From Rhizoctonia solani (taxonomy: Eukaryota > Basidiomycota > Agaricomycetes > Cantharellales > Ceratobasidiaceae), in contig NC_057380.1 of assembly GCF_016906535.1 (NCBI RefSeq), positions 1,736,001 through 1,800,000 on the forward strand: DNA of 64,000 nucleotides. Reading direction: 5' to 3'. The stretch's first letter is position 1, and each line of letters starts with the position of its first letter. Below the pieces are notes generated by a model. That model was given only the letters and a program-made list of their open reading frames with translations. It ran no database searches and was not told where the DNA came from. Below are positions 12,608-24,845 of the stretch, piece by piece. The position numbers were made by a program, and so were the translations under genes.

Positions 12608-14195
12608 CTAAGCACCCACAACGCCGTCGGTTCCAAAATCCCAGTGCGACGCATTGATAGCATTCCAAGGCTGATCAAGGACCGCATACGCCAACGGAGA
12701 CTCACGGCCGACTTCGACATAGATCGGCGCAGCATGCGCGCAACCCATGCTATCCGTCTGGGGCGTGACCATGTCAGAAACAGCGTGACGCAGAGGAGGG
12801 CGATCAAACGACCGAATAGAGTGCAGACTTGGACGGGAATGAGAGCAAGGCGGGAGAGCATCAGCGTTGGAGCTCATCGTCGCGCGCACGCGAGCGTCCG
12901 AGGAGTTCATGGCACGAACGCCCTTGGCGCTAGATGCGGCGCGCGAGCGAGCGTCCAAATCAGAGCTCATCGCAGCACGTTGCAAATCTCCATCGTGGTC
13001 CACTACGGCCGGTTCGTTCGAATCGAAATACTCTGGAGTCGCGGTCCATTGGCCGAGGTCTTCGTATCCCTGGAGCGCATCAGGTTCCGAGTCGGAATAC
13101 AGCGTCGGTGTCGAACTTGTCGTGCCTTGGGAGCCAGGAGGACTACTAAGCACAGATAGATTATCGTTGACGTATGGCGGGGACAACATTTGCTGAGGTG
13201 GGCGGAGGTTGTTCAGATGCCGAGGAGCCAAACTCGCGAGAGACCTCACGGCCGACCCAAAGACGCCAGTTGAGAGCAGACCCCAAAGCACGTTCACACT
13301 TGCCAACTTCAAGAGCCTCAAGTCCACTCAATCTATATCACTGCAAAGTCAATATCCGCCCGAAACGATCTCTCCATTACTGACTTTGCCCACGCCTTGT
13401 TTGAAAACGCCTTGTCAAGCAAAAACTTGGATGCGAGAACCAACGAGGCCAGGAAAGTACGCCGGGGATCTATCAACGGGGAAGGCGTAAAGTCACCCCC
13501 ATCCAATCCATAGCGGGCAAAGCTTCGCGAATATGCGCGGGTAATCCTAAAATTCAAAAAAAGAAACCCCAAAAAAAGGTCGCGAATGTCGTGTGAGTCC
13601 AAACTGGGTGCGCCCAACTATCCGATCGACGAACCAGCAATTTTCATAGCTAGATCAGCTTGACATTCTGCAGCTGCACGAAGTTCTCTGTGAATCTCGG
13701 CTAGAATGTACAAAAACATTGAGACAATGCCCGAGTCAATCATTGGATGACTCACGTTTAGCTCCAGCCAAATAAGCCAACGCTACCTGAAGGACATTGA
13801 TGCTTGTGCGCGAACGACGGAGGACCTCGGTGACGAACCACGTCAATGTACGTGTGGGTGATCCCGGTCGGGTCTTGTTGGTCGCGTTCTTCGCGCTCGA
13901 CGGTGACGGGTGCGGGTGCGGGGACGGCCGCAGTCTCGATCCCGAGGACTTCTTTGCGGAGCGAGGCACGTTGGCGCCCGCGGCGAGTACGAGGGCTTTC
14001 GGGGGACGCGGGCATCGATGCCGGGGTCGGAGGCCAGTACGCGGTATCGCGTGAAGAGCCGGCTCGGGTACTTACCGCCGGTCCCGGTACCGTATCCTCG
14101 TCCTCGTCAAGTCGACGCTTCAAAGTCGTCGGAGAGCGAGTCTTGGGGACGTCGTCCACGCCGTAGTATATATGATTAATCACCTTGACCGACAT
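12608..14195 (-). CDS. Pcl/PHO85-type cyclin
   Basis: Cyclin-box protein of the Pcl class, which activates Pho85/CDK5-like kinases. Reading minus-strand exons: MSVKVINHIYYGVDDVPKTR start, an acidic/Ser-Pro-rich linker, then VTEVLRRSRTSINVLQVALA (start of the cyclin fold). Next come PEIHRELRAAAECQADLAMK and RAYSRSFARYGLDG, then DPRRTFLASLVLASKFLLD (the hallmark Pcl helix), KAFSNKAWAKLSGLEALEVG, KCERALGSALNWRLWVGRE, and a Ser-rich tail ending WDFGTDGVVGA. Introns near 13290-13340 and 13195-13246 restore frame exactly. Near 13841 the frame needs one extra or missing base, or an alternative intron beginning at the GTAAGT near 14060. A further 5' exon beginning ATGCGCTCGCTAGG near 14262 is possible. 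The function class is firm; the exact N-terminus is not. Confidence 0.8.
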
Positions 14196-14315
14196 GGCTA
14201 GAATCAAACATCCAAAGTTGAGTACCTCACCATTTCCCTCGGTGCAACTCACCCGATGCGCCTAGCGAGCGCATGTATCCGGCGTCGGGCAGGCAGCCCA
14301 TCTACCAACGAACAA

Positions 14316-15881
14316 CTAATCGAGATTCAGAAACGGCGACGACTCGACGTCGGGGTTCGCGAAACGATAGTGGTCGTAAGGCAGGGCGACTGCATGCACG
14401 GCACCGCATATATACGCTCGCTCTCACATCGCTTGACACTTTTAAACTCACTGATGCGCTTGTCCATTTCGGCACGTTCCACAGGGGTAAGGTCGCCATC
14501 TTTAACAACGATATCGGCACGTTCCTTGGCGCGTTGGCGTTCTTTCCATTCGTTGAATTGGTCGCCTCGTTCGATGGGAGCGGTCAGTCCGCCATGCGGC
14601 AAGCCTGATAGCCCGCGACGAGCGGACCGAGTCCAGCAGGAGGATAGACCGGGCGAGAACTTGGGACAGGACGGACACCGGGGGCACACATGGTCGCAAA
14701 TCTGGTGGTCCCGTCCGCAACGGGCACATTTTGAATGCCAAAAAAGGTGGCTTGGCGAGAAGGTCCAAACGCTGGGACCGGTGGCAACTTGTCGTGGACA
14801 TTGTTTCGCTGAAGTTCGGCTGGGGCGGGGGTAACGCCCGCAGGGCCGTAGAGCAACAACTCTTGGGAGATCGTGGTTGGTCCGGGGTAGATGGGTTGGG
14901 TGGCCATGGGCGGAAGGCTTTGAATCGGTGGGAGCCTTATGCTAGTTGGGCCGCCACCCCCCGGCCCCACGTGATCCATATCCTCCTCCGGGGATCCCAT
15001 TTCCGTCCTTGCATCATCGTCATCTCCTTCATTTGATCCTTCATATGATCTGGCCGCGACACCGCTTGTGGCCTCCCCAATAGCAGACTGGCCGTGGGTC
15101 ATCGGTCGCCCAAAAAATCCCCGTTCTCGAACTGGCGAGATGGGACTGATGGCGCTGGCGGGCGCAACAAGAATACGAGAAGGATGAATCGTCGTCGGAG
15201 TGACGGAACTGGGAGTCGACGGACGGGTCGATGGAGTGGTGAGAATCGATCTCAAGACATGGGGTTTAATAGTCGATGGGGTGTGGATGGGCTGAGTCGG
15301 GTGATTGAATGTGCCCGGCAAATGTGCGGACTCGAAAGACTCGCACAACTGCTGAAATCGGGTTAAAACAAGCCAAAATCAACCAGTAAACAGAAACATA
15401 CCTGTCCGGCACCTACACTGGAGACAGCAGATTGACGTAGGGGAGAAGGGGTTGGAACATTTGAATTATTAATATCGGTCAATGAACGAGTACGCTGCAT
15501 TTTAGACGAAGCATGGCGCCGGGTATAAGGGTGTTTGGAGCGAGGGTGGGTATTATGCCGACGGACCGAGACGGTCGAACGAAGACGCGTGCCACAGCAG
15601 GAATCGGAGCCGGTACCGCAGGAAGAGCAGTGGTAATCAGCCGCGGATAAAATGCAGCCGGTACAATTGCCGCCAATGACATAAACACGATGAGGAAAGT
15701 AATCAATGTCGCGCATTTCAGGGGAAGGCATATTTTCAGGCGAGTCAACGAGATAGGAAAAATAGTCCGAGTCGAAAAGGTAGTTTTCGTTTGAGAGATT
15801 GAGGTTTGAAAAATCAATCAGGGGGTTTTGGAGGTGTAAGCCACGGGCAAGATCACCATAGGACATGGTGGTGGAGAGCAT
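14316..15881 (-). CDS. hypothetical protein with a Cys-rich segment, one apparent frameshift
   Basis: Start chosen at MLSTTMSYGDLARGLHL (15881; a second ATG is at 15866). Early on it carries IGGNCTGCILSAADYHCSSC followed by GTGSDSCCGTR, seven Cys in about 30 residues, suggesting a small metal-binding or disulphide-rich knot. A basic stretch follows (HPRSKHPYTRRHASSKMQRT). After an intron at about 15413-15349 the long second exon is Pro/Ser/Thr-rich and disordered. It ends with a charged helix, NEWKERQRAKERADIVVKDG and PVERAEMDKRI, and a last short exon, ALPYDHYRFANPDVESSPFL then NLD and stop. Near 14604 the frame slips between VAGYQ and GLPHGGLTAP. I recognise no family. It is tandem with the cyclin, only about 120 bp apart. 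Confidence 0.6.
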
Positions 15882-18800
15882 GGCGTCCCAAAACGGCAGG
15901 GAGGGACCAAGATAGGGGTACAGATATATTGAGTGAGCACCAACCCAAAAGTAGTGAAATAGAGAATAATGATAGCAAGCCCAGAGAGAAAAGGGGAGAT
16001 TGCCACCGATAGGGACAAGAGTGGCAAACGTGGAGAGGCGTATGCGTCGGTAGATCAATTCGGGTATAAATACGCAGAAGGGATGGGTCCGCCACGAGTA
16101 GAAGGCGATGCGGGTCAGGCCGAATTGCAGACGCCGGACGAGACAAGTCACAGAGAGAGTGACATCCGAATGCGGCAAGTGACAAACGCCCGGAGGAGGC
16201 AAAACAGACGCCCCAGTAGTGAGTTTCCATCGGAAGGTTCGATTGGCAATTGGATTGCAAATGGATCGAGTCGAGTCATAACACAGCCGGTGACACGTGA
16301 CGAATGGAATGAGAAAGAATAGGAGTGAGCAAGGAAAGGATGAGCAGATGAGAATGAATGAACATACGATGCATGGCCTTGGGATAGTAATCTGGAGTCG
16401 GCGCTTGTCCTGCTTCTCTGACAAGCCGGTCATTCCTGCACTGGTCGGATTCCCACTTTCGTACGGATGCCATCTGACGGGACGAGAACGCTGAGAGGGA
16501 CTCGCCCCGTGAGAGGGGGGTTGGGGGTTTAGGGTGGGCCATGCCGAGGGAGGGAGAGAGATTGGATTATGTAACATGGTCGCTGTGTATGGGTGTGATG
16601 TTGGTGTTGGTGAGAGCGGGTCAGACGATGATTGGGTGCGGTGGAATTCGCGGCTTGGAGCTTAGGATGCGAGGAGGCGGAAAGGGGACAGGGCTGGGTG
16701 GCAGTGAAGTTAGGGGGACAGGATGATTATAGATATAAGAATGGGAGTTGGCAGTGGAATGGTCGAGGCAGCGGGGTGGGGATGATAGATCCAATGCTGA
16801 GTATAGATAGTGGGGTCGAGGCAGGCACGAGTTTGTGGATGGATGTGATTCGATGTGTATGGAGATATTCGAAAAAATTAGCAGTTTTTGGATCGCGTGT
16901 ACGTGGTGCAGAGATTCAGAATTGGCGGCCATACGAGGCAACGATGGCAACGGTGGTAGACGACATGCTGTCGAGGCGCTCGAGGCGAGTAAACAAAGGG
17001 GCGTCAGAGACGAGGTTGTATATAGTCGAGTTGGAGTCACCAGTCCTTCGCATTGCCTGGGTGGAGTTTTGCGGCCAATCGCCGCTTGGCTGCAAACAGC
17101 TAGACGCTGCTTCGAGTCTATCAGAAAATGGAAATAAAAGTGTGCGCCCCCATCGGGATCTGTTGTCTGCTCTCTGCTAATCAGTGGGTTCCTTTGCCCC
17201 TACATACCCACTACTCACCCAGTATTATACCCTCAATCTCTCGCTAACTCGTGCGCTTGCACAATCAACCAATCCCTGTGTCGGCGCTAGCAAAGAACTC
17301 TCGGACCCCGTGCTCCCCACGAGGTGGACTTTTGACACCATTTGATCATCACCTCGAGTCAGACCCATGCCAACCAATCACCCCTCCGTTCACACGCGTG
17401 CCTCTCAGGCATCCCCCTCCTTCCTTGCCATTTCTGGCTCCACGCCGCCGGTCGGACCATATGTTCCATTCTCTAGCACTTTATTTGGTTCCACTCTCCA
17501 TTTCCCACTCGAATTAATCCGCTCGCAATGCACATCACCTCCGATAAGATCCCCCCTATTCTTGACGTCAGCCTCCTCTGTGTCCTATTTAGACCAGATT
17601 AATCTCAGTCTGCCAGTGGGGCTAAACTCGAACAACGCCCATCTATCCATCCTGTGCATCACCCATCCAACTCATTCACTCGCATTCTGCCCCGCTCAGC
17701 GCCATCACCGAGCTCCATCGGTTTGCATCCTCCATCTCCCGCCACATTTTATCAAAACTGTACAACTGTTCCACGTCAACCCTAGCGAGAGCACCTCGAA
17801 CCTTTTCAAGTCCACCTGCTTCGAATTCTCATCATCTATGGCGTAACGTCTATCTCCCAGAGCGGTTAAACCCCTCGTCCTTCCGAGACACTCCGCAACT
17901 GGGTTTCCCCGTCTGGTTATAGACTCGAGGCTGGGCTCGGTCGCCGTTATTACCCATCACGGGCATAGTGAATCTCCAGAGGCACGTATATAAAACCTTC
18001 ACTCGATATATGCATAGCAGTGTCGTTTCAGGTGTCCCATACTTTTTATATATAAATAATCAGATTCCTTTATTCCCATATCTCGCATACGGGTATTATA
18101 CCCGTTCCGGCCGAGACTATCGATCGGGTAGAATCCCCATGTGCTTGACCCTCGATGAGAACTTTTTTTTTTCTCATTTCCATCACTGCTGTCACCAACA
18201 CTACGTTACAATTAGCACACACGATATCAATTGTGACGCCTCCCCCCCCCCCCAAGAATATCGTTTCGGTTGCCACCCTTAGTACTGAATGGTCGTGCCA
18301 CCTGCTTCACTGGGAAACTAAACTTTCGCAAACGTCGTCGTCGTACAGGTACGAAACGCCGGATCTCCACCAAACGGAACTAGAAATAACAATTAGGCTC
18401 TGAGGTCCGCATGTAGTGAGAACCGAACCGAGGTGCCTGGACTGGGTGATATTCATCCTGTGTGTATAACTTAAAAAATGATAACAAAATCCATAACTAG
18501 GAACCACGAACCACCATCGCTAATCAAAAAGAACCGAAGACCACCCGACCGTCCGTAGACCACGCGGCAGTCCTGTACGCTCGCACTATTCCATCCAATT
18601 ATAATAACAATGTCCACGAGGCGACCCCGGTCCCGTCACCCTGTGGATCCCCCTAATCGTACCATACAGCACATAAGAGAGAAAATGATTTCCTGTCGAG
18701 GCGTACAAAAAAACGTTGTGTGAATGAGTACAAAAGAACCCATTGACTTGCATCATAAGGAAAGATGTTCAACCAGACAGTAAATTACGTACCTATCTCA

Positions 18801-19846
18801 TCGATGAGCACGCTTTGCTTGTAATTGATCAGATCAGTGATACCTTCCTGTTGAATCGGCCGATAGATGCTCTTCTTTAGCATATACCCAGCACCTTTTC
18901 GCATATGGCTATTCCAAGGCGATACGGATTCTCCGCAGTGCACACAATCATACTTGTGATATGATTACATTTTAACATAAATAACACCTGCGTCTAGGCT
19001 GTACGCTACCACAAACCAACTGCGCAAACCCAATTTACGAATATATAAAAAACCCGGTGGGATTACTAATTATAGGTGTGACATGATGTGACAAGGTGAG
19101 TCACATGGGGTGGGGGCGCATAAAGCCAATCTCGCTCTTCAACAAACTCACAAATCACAAGAGTCTTACTTCTATACGTTTGATGGGGGGTTAGAATGGC
19201 TGAGCGGGGGGAGAACGGGGGTAATTTTTTTGCCGCCCATTCCTCCTATTCGTCGGTGACCCGGCTCTTCTCATTATTCTACCAAGTGACTCGAATGTGG
19301 AGAAGGAGATTGTTGGACATTTATAGTCTAGGAAGGTGATGCTGATGCCCTGAACAAGGTGGGTGGAGTAATGGGTCTCTCACTCTCTTTTGTCCAAATG
19401 TCATGCGAATGTACTACAACAAAGAAGAGGGGAGTCGAGTCTGAAACGCAACTCGAGTTTACGAGTGTTTGAATTCACAAGGTTCACGTGATCGGAGTGC
19501 GTTATAGGCCGACCCCGACCCCCGACCCACTCTCCGACGTCATCTTCACAGCCCGTATTTTGATCCCATACGAGAGAGAGAGAAAGTAGTTTTCCTGTTG
19601 GTAAATATACGTCATTAAAACCAAGCCACTAGCGAAATCGTAATGCTCTGCCTATCGTAGTCATATCAGCAGTCTTGGGGAACCCTAGTATATAGCTCGG
19701 AATACAAGAAGGGAGCCGGGTTGTAGCCAAGGGATTACTTCGGCTCGGTCGTCCGGTAAGTACCCTATTGCGGTGTATGTGCCTCGCGTCTCTACACCGA
19801 CCGCAGTATAAAAGCATTCTCCCTTTTTTTTAATGTCCTTGGCAGG
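15882..19846. other. long intergenic region, no supported gene
   Basis: About 4 kb. The minus-strand ORFs at 15900-16577 overlap the probable 5' region of the gene starting at 15881. One small reading frame, MAHPKPPTPLSRGESLSAFS (16542 downwards), could be an upstream exon but has no clear support. From 17200 to 19800 there are short Ser/Pro-type ORFs on both strands, a C12 run near 18242 and T-rich tracts near 18164 and 19826. I see no tRNA, repeat array or transposase. Confidence 0.35.
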
Positions 19847-21613
19847 ATGTTGCACCGAGATGCACCGTTCGGGCTCGCGAGTTATCGGGGGCTTGCAGAG
19901 CCTTTTCGGGACCCTCAGCCACGAAAATATACAGCCTCAAGTTTAACATCTACGTCTCGCCACCTCAAAGCACAAGCTCGGGACAACAAGTCCATGCGGT
20001 TGGGCCGCTTCCCGAGGACGTAATGGTTATGGTCATTGCCTATTTGGGAGTCGCGGATATTCTAGTCATCCGTCGCGTGAGTTTGAGTCACGTCCCCCTT
20101 GTGCAAAGGAACGGGTTGACTCATTAGAGTTGTTACCCATCGAGTGTAACAAATGGCTCAAGTACCTCACCGAAGATCGAACTATTTGGTTAAACTTTAT
20201 TTTACAACCGACGTACCCGGTGTCCGAGCGTGTTTCTCAGGCAGCTGGGACCATGTCTGCTCAAGAGCTCGAAAACGAGGTTCGCAAGCAATTTGAACTA
20301 TCCCGTCGTTGGTCTCCCAAAGCACAACCCGACGTTCCTATCAGGCCCCGAACATCCCGTCGCCTCGCCATGCCAAACAACGAGTTTCTGACGGCCATGG
20401 CTTCGATGGACTCGTGGGTTGCGGTTGCCTCTGACTTGGGAGGCGTATACGTATGCGCGCCTTTTGGAGAAAATTACAAACATGGTCTCAAGTGGATCAG
20501 GGTTCTGTCATTGACGGTGCAGATCGCCAAGTTGTGTGTGGGGGTGTCCAATGGGTGCGTGTCGGTCATGTGGGCCGGGTGTGTCACAGAGGACGGCGCG
20601 CCGAGGTTTGTTTCTTGGTCATCCTCCCGGTGGCCTATTCTAATTTTGTTCAAGCTATCGATGCGGGGTCGTCAGCGTTGGCGGAAGATCTGCTCCAAGC
20701 TCAGTCACGCACGCAAGGGGGTCTTTTATTGGATAGTTCGGATTTTATCCATTCAATTGCTTTGGATCTACGTAATCCTGCCTCAGAAGTGATGGGTATT
20801 GCTATTGGCGAGCGCTATTGTGCCGTAGTTGATGCTGCGCATATATTTCAAGTTTTTATGCACCGGCCGCAAGGGAATGAAGCGCCGGCTCGTTCAGAAT
20901 TTCAGGGGCCACATCGCTCATCCAGAAGGGTAAGCCGCGACCAACTCGCGTTATTACCAAGCTCACGGCCAATTCAGACAATAACGCTTCAATTTCTGCC
21001 ATGCGATCAGCTTTTGATTTACTCTGACAGTTTTATTGCCATTCATAAACCTGTAGCACCTTCGACCACTGTAATGGAGCGTAAATACTGGACACACTTG
21101 CCTACCGAAACCTTTTTTGGTCTTTTGAATCAATTTCGGTCGTCCAGTATAACGAATTCGGGTCATATGCGCGTGCCGATTCTGGCGTTTAGCAATAGTG
21201 GTGAAGAGATAACCCATTACGATCTTCGCGTCCCTTATTTGGAAGCAGAAGGCTCTGAGCCCGGCAGCTATGGTCTAACGCATCGCCGTTCCTTCTTTTA
21301 TCTGCTCTCACCCGCATTAGGAGCATTCTCAATGGGTACCGTCAATGGGGGTTGCTATCGTTCCGTCTGGATCACCACAGGAAGTAGTTTCCAACCATTG
21401 GGGATCGCGCTTGGGCGAAGGTTTGCGAATAGCTACGACCCATCGATGTCACACCAGGCGCCTCTTGACAGGGCCTTGCTCGATCTAGGGGATTACGGAG
21501 ATTTGGCCATGATTCAAGGCCGTCCTGGACCGCTGTTTGCATTTCATGAAGGAGAGGGGATGTTATTGGGTGGCACACGGGGAGGGTCGGATTTAGTCAT
21601 GCTTGAATATTAA
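19847..21613 (+). CDS. F-box protein with beta-propeller-like C-terminus
   Basis: F-box proteins recruit substrates to SCF ubiquitin ligases through Skp1. Start MLHRDAPFGLASYRGLAEPF at 19847. The F-box reads PLPEDVMVMVIAYLGVADIL then VIRR, and continues after an intron (donor GTGAGT at about 20077) as CNKWLKYLTEDRTIWLNFIL. To join the start to the F-box one missing G is needed at 20002-20004. After the F-box come repeated short beta-type segments (FLTAMASMDSWVAVASDLGG, EVMGIAIGERYCAVVDAAHI, QTITLQFLPCDQLLIYSDSF), the pattern of WD/propeller-like basidiomycete F-box proteins without clear WD dipeptides. Introns lie near 20450-20500, 20556-20600 and 20607-20655; exact borders are uncertain. The end EGEGMLLGGTRGGSDLVMLE is followed by Y and stop. 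Substrate unknown. Confidence 0.7.
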
Positions 21614-23639
21614 TTGCTAAGTACTGGTTGTCGATGATCTCATTTGGCCCTGGGATTTATTCATTATCAGTTATTCTCTTGGATGCTATCGTAATGGACA
21701 ATGCTTTCGAATCGCACACCAATTATGTAGTTACCGGAAAACATCGAGTGATCGGTTCAAGTGAAGCGAGCTCTGTGTGACTTTTCGGCTTTTCATAGCG
21801 GACGTGTGGTTCTGAGCTTTTGGTTTGGGACGATCCAAAAAATATATCGGTTACTCAAGAGAGAAAAACATGCTTGATTCTTAATTCATCGTCCGATGCT
21901 ATGCCATTTCCACTGAGTCCGCCAACTGAGCGCTCTTGCGATCTGGGACCGAGAACGAAAAGTCAGATAACTCCCGAGGTGAGCTGCATCGGTACCTAAA
22001 GCCTAGCCTCCACACTGTTCTCAAGTTCTCCGTCATGGCCGAGAGTAGTAATGTGGGACACTTAACTTCATATTCTGAGCTGTACAGGGCCGGTCCGAGA
22101 ACCCCGCCATCGTTGGGTGTTTATAGCTCGGTTGAGCGCAGACTCTGATCGAGAGCGAGGTCAGATGGGTTGAGAGCATCGTATTTGATCCGGTAGGGTG
22201 CTGCTATCTTCGATTTGGACTGCGATGTAGCCACGTACATGAGATCGTACCGCTAGGCGCCGCCATTCTTCCCTTGGTTTTAATCATTACACCGGGTGCT
22301 TTTCCGGCGTCATTGAGATCGATTCTATGTCATAGGTCCTGCTTCTACAGTCGCTACATCCCCTCTCCTCGAAACTCTCACATTCCGGATATCCTCTCCC
22401 GAATTTGTTCTGATTTGTCTGGTCTCTATGAATCCATTCGCTCATTTTCCTGAGGTCGATGTTCTCACCTGGGAGTTTTCATCATGCGATTTGTTCCAGA
22501 TCAAACGAGTCGCGATCGCGTTAATAAGCGTATTTTGCTTTTTCGTTATTTGCTTGTTCCATTCTTACTCTCGTCGCGGTTTTTAGTATTTACGTATATC
22601 ATCCGCAGTGTTTCTTGTTGGTACTCACGTCCCTTGAGCCTTATTTGCTGGAAAATATCGGTAACTTGAATACTCTAGCAGGCCGTTCATGCGCATCTTT
22701 CCGTTGGTTCAGTGGTGCCCCCAGGACTATCATATAAGTTTACACCCTTCTCTCACTGCCACCTGTCAAAACGCTGTCAATTTACGGCCAATCAGGGTCA
22801 CACGCGAACTCTTCCAATCCTCACGGTTCTGTAGCACTCAGGATCCTGCTTACAAATCCTGTACCCATCAAGGAAGCTATACAACAATTAACGATCCCAA
22901 TGGCCAGGGATACACAGTTGCGGGCTCAGCGATCTAATCAACAAGGTTGTTCTCCATCTGATCAATGACCGCATAGGCCTGACGAATGTTACTTAGGGGG
23001 TGATATCCTGCCAAAGATTACAACTTGTACAGTGACCCTAATATTACTACATGACCATTTTAAATCAAATTCCATCATTCGAATGCTTTCAACGCATACC
23101 GCCCAGGTAGAGCGATAACTATCAGTGACAAGAGCGTATCGTATAAAAATGGGAGAATTTAAGTGAGCTTGCATATAAACAAAAAAAATGGTGGTATGAT
23201 AGGGCGCTATGGCTCTTGCAGATGGTCCTCAAGTTCTGGAATCCATGCGGTTAGGTCCGCCACCGATTAGCGGTGCACAACAAGGTTGTACTAGTATGCG
23301 AGGACTTGTGTATCAGGGATGAAGTGGATATGCCAAGCCACCGTAACCGTATGAGGATCGGTCGCCAATTTTTCAGTCCCCCAGACCCAGGAGTGGGTGT
23401 TCTAATGTCTACTAGGCTGTGACCGGTTTTCTCGGTATTTCAAATAGGGCCATTGCTGGGCTCTGAAGTCACTGCGTCTTTTGCCAAGGATTGCGTGCCT
23501 CCCTTACGTGAATTAAGAGAATTGGCTGCGTTTCTGCTTTCAGAAATCCTCCCCGAGTAACTCGGCTGGTATCATTCGTGCATAAAAAGAGGTACCTGAC
23601 CAACCTCTGATCACAACCAAATCATTCGTATTCTCGAAC
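21614..23639. other. intergenic, no supported gene
   Basis: About 2 kb without a convincing coding exon. ORFs are short and of low-complexity or random composition. The last roughly 100 bp contain GCATAAAAAG (from 23580), a TATA-like motif about 60 bp before the ATG of the seven-TM gene, which may be its core promoter. No repeats or RNA genes seen. Confidence 0.35.
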
Positions 23640-24741
23640 ATGTCAGCTCAAGTGCAGACAGCATGGGTATCTCGCCCTGTTGGTGGTATACCCACTACGG
23701 AAGATTTAGCTCCATCGATTATATTCACTATAGCTTATGCATTCCTACTACCCGGCATCATCTACAATTTCTTCTTTCGCAAACCACGCGCATGGAATAC
23801 CATCCAAATTTCGACCGTAATTTTTGCAGTTGAACGTATAGCATGGTGCATTATACGTGTTGTCCAAGCGGCCTACCCAGAGAAACGAGGATCAGGAAGG
23901 CTGATGGAATACATGCAAGCAACGGTTGGGCTTGGTTTCATCGGAGTGAGTCAACTGTGCGTTTTTGAAGCTCATTAATCCATGTAATAAGTAGATATCC
24001 AATGACGCGATAAGCCTCCTCCGCTGTCTTCTTGTTAATACAACTCTTCCTGAGAACGGCGCATCAAAAGATCGCCGTGCTGCAAGGAAGAGTTACCGTT
24101 ATCATTGTTACGTATTCGAACTGGTTTTCCTGGCATCAACCATCCCAGGAATGGTAGCAAGTAGCGCATACAGTTCAGCGCGATTTGACCAGGAAAGTGC
24201 CGACAGAAATTTGTATTATTTGTGAGTTTAAAAAACGATTGGATGATGTCGTTTTACTAAAATTGCCCTCGTTTTGCAGAAATGTCAGCGCCGGTGTCGC
24301 CCTTGCTCTTCAGTTGGTCACTATCCTTGCTTGCATTCTGGCTGCATTAATAGTCAAGGAGATCGATCGTATACGTTGCCTCGAGCTGGCGGCATTGACC
24401 GTACTCTTGGTACGTGGCCTAACCTTTTATAACAACGCAAAAATAACATGTAAACCCAGTTGCCAGTTCCAACCTACCGCCTCTGCGTCCTTGGTATCCG
24501 TACCATCGACGTATTTGACCCTCTTTCTGCATCTGCGAGGGCTTCTTTCTATATAATTCACCTCATCCCCGAATGGATATGTGTCAGCGTTTTATTGGGT
24601 ACCAACGTTCGTGAGAGATTCAAGACGGGCAAGTGGGGGGATCACGAAAAAGATGAGACTTTACGTGATAAACGATTAGCAAAAGTCACTGATGAGGACA
24701 ACTTGCCATTGCATGAGGTTGATAGGTCTAGAATGGCTTGA
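23640..24741 (+). CDS. seven-transmembrane protein, paralogue A
   Basis: Exons: 23640-23945, about 23998-24223, 24280-24410 and about 24460-24741, all joining in phase. The joined protein has seven hydrophobic segments: APSIIFTIAYAFLLPGIIYN, IQISTVIFAVERIAWCIIRV, MQATVGLGFIG with the next exon, FELVFLASTIPGMVASSAYS, GVALALQLVTILACILAALI, LELAALTVLLLPVPTYRLCV and FYIIHLIPEWICVSVLLGTN. It ends in a charged cytoplasmic tail (KDETLRDKRLAKVTDEDN). There is no signal peptide; the start is the first ATG before AWVSRPVGGIP. The layout resembles fungal RTA1-like or DUF7702-like seven-TM proteins, but I cannot confirm either. A paralogue with the same exon pattern lies at 44401-45512 on the same strand. 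Confidence 0.75.
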
Positions 24742-24845
24742 TATGATGAGGTGGTTCTATTTTTTCTATTTATGAGACTCATTTTTTCTACGAATAACTA
24801 CATGATTTAAACAAAAAAAAAAGATCAAACCAATAATATGTCAAC

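Noticed and set aside
15900..16577. Long minus-strand ORF (404 aa) extending upstream of the hypothetical gene
   Set aside because: Its upper part has mixed hydrophobic, low-order sequence and overlaps other frames. The convincing coding starts near 15881; the rest is probably 5' UTR or promoter. The small MAHPKPPTPL frame at 16542 lacks a splice partner.
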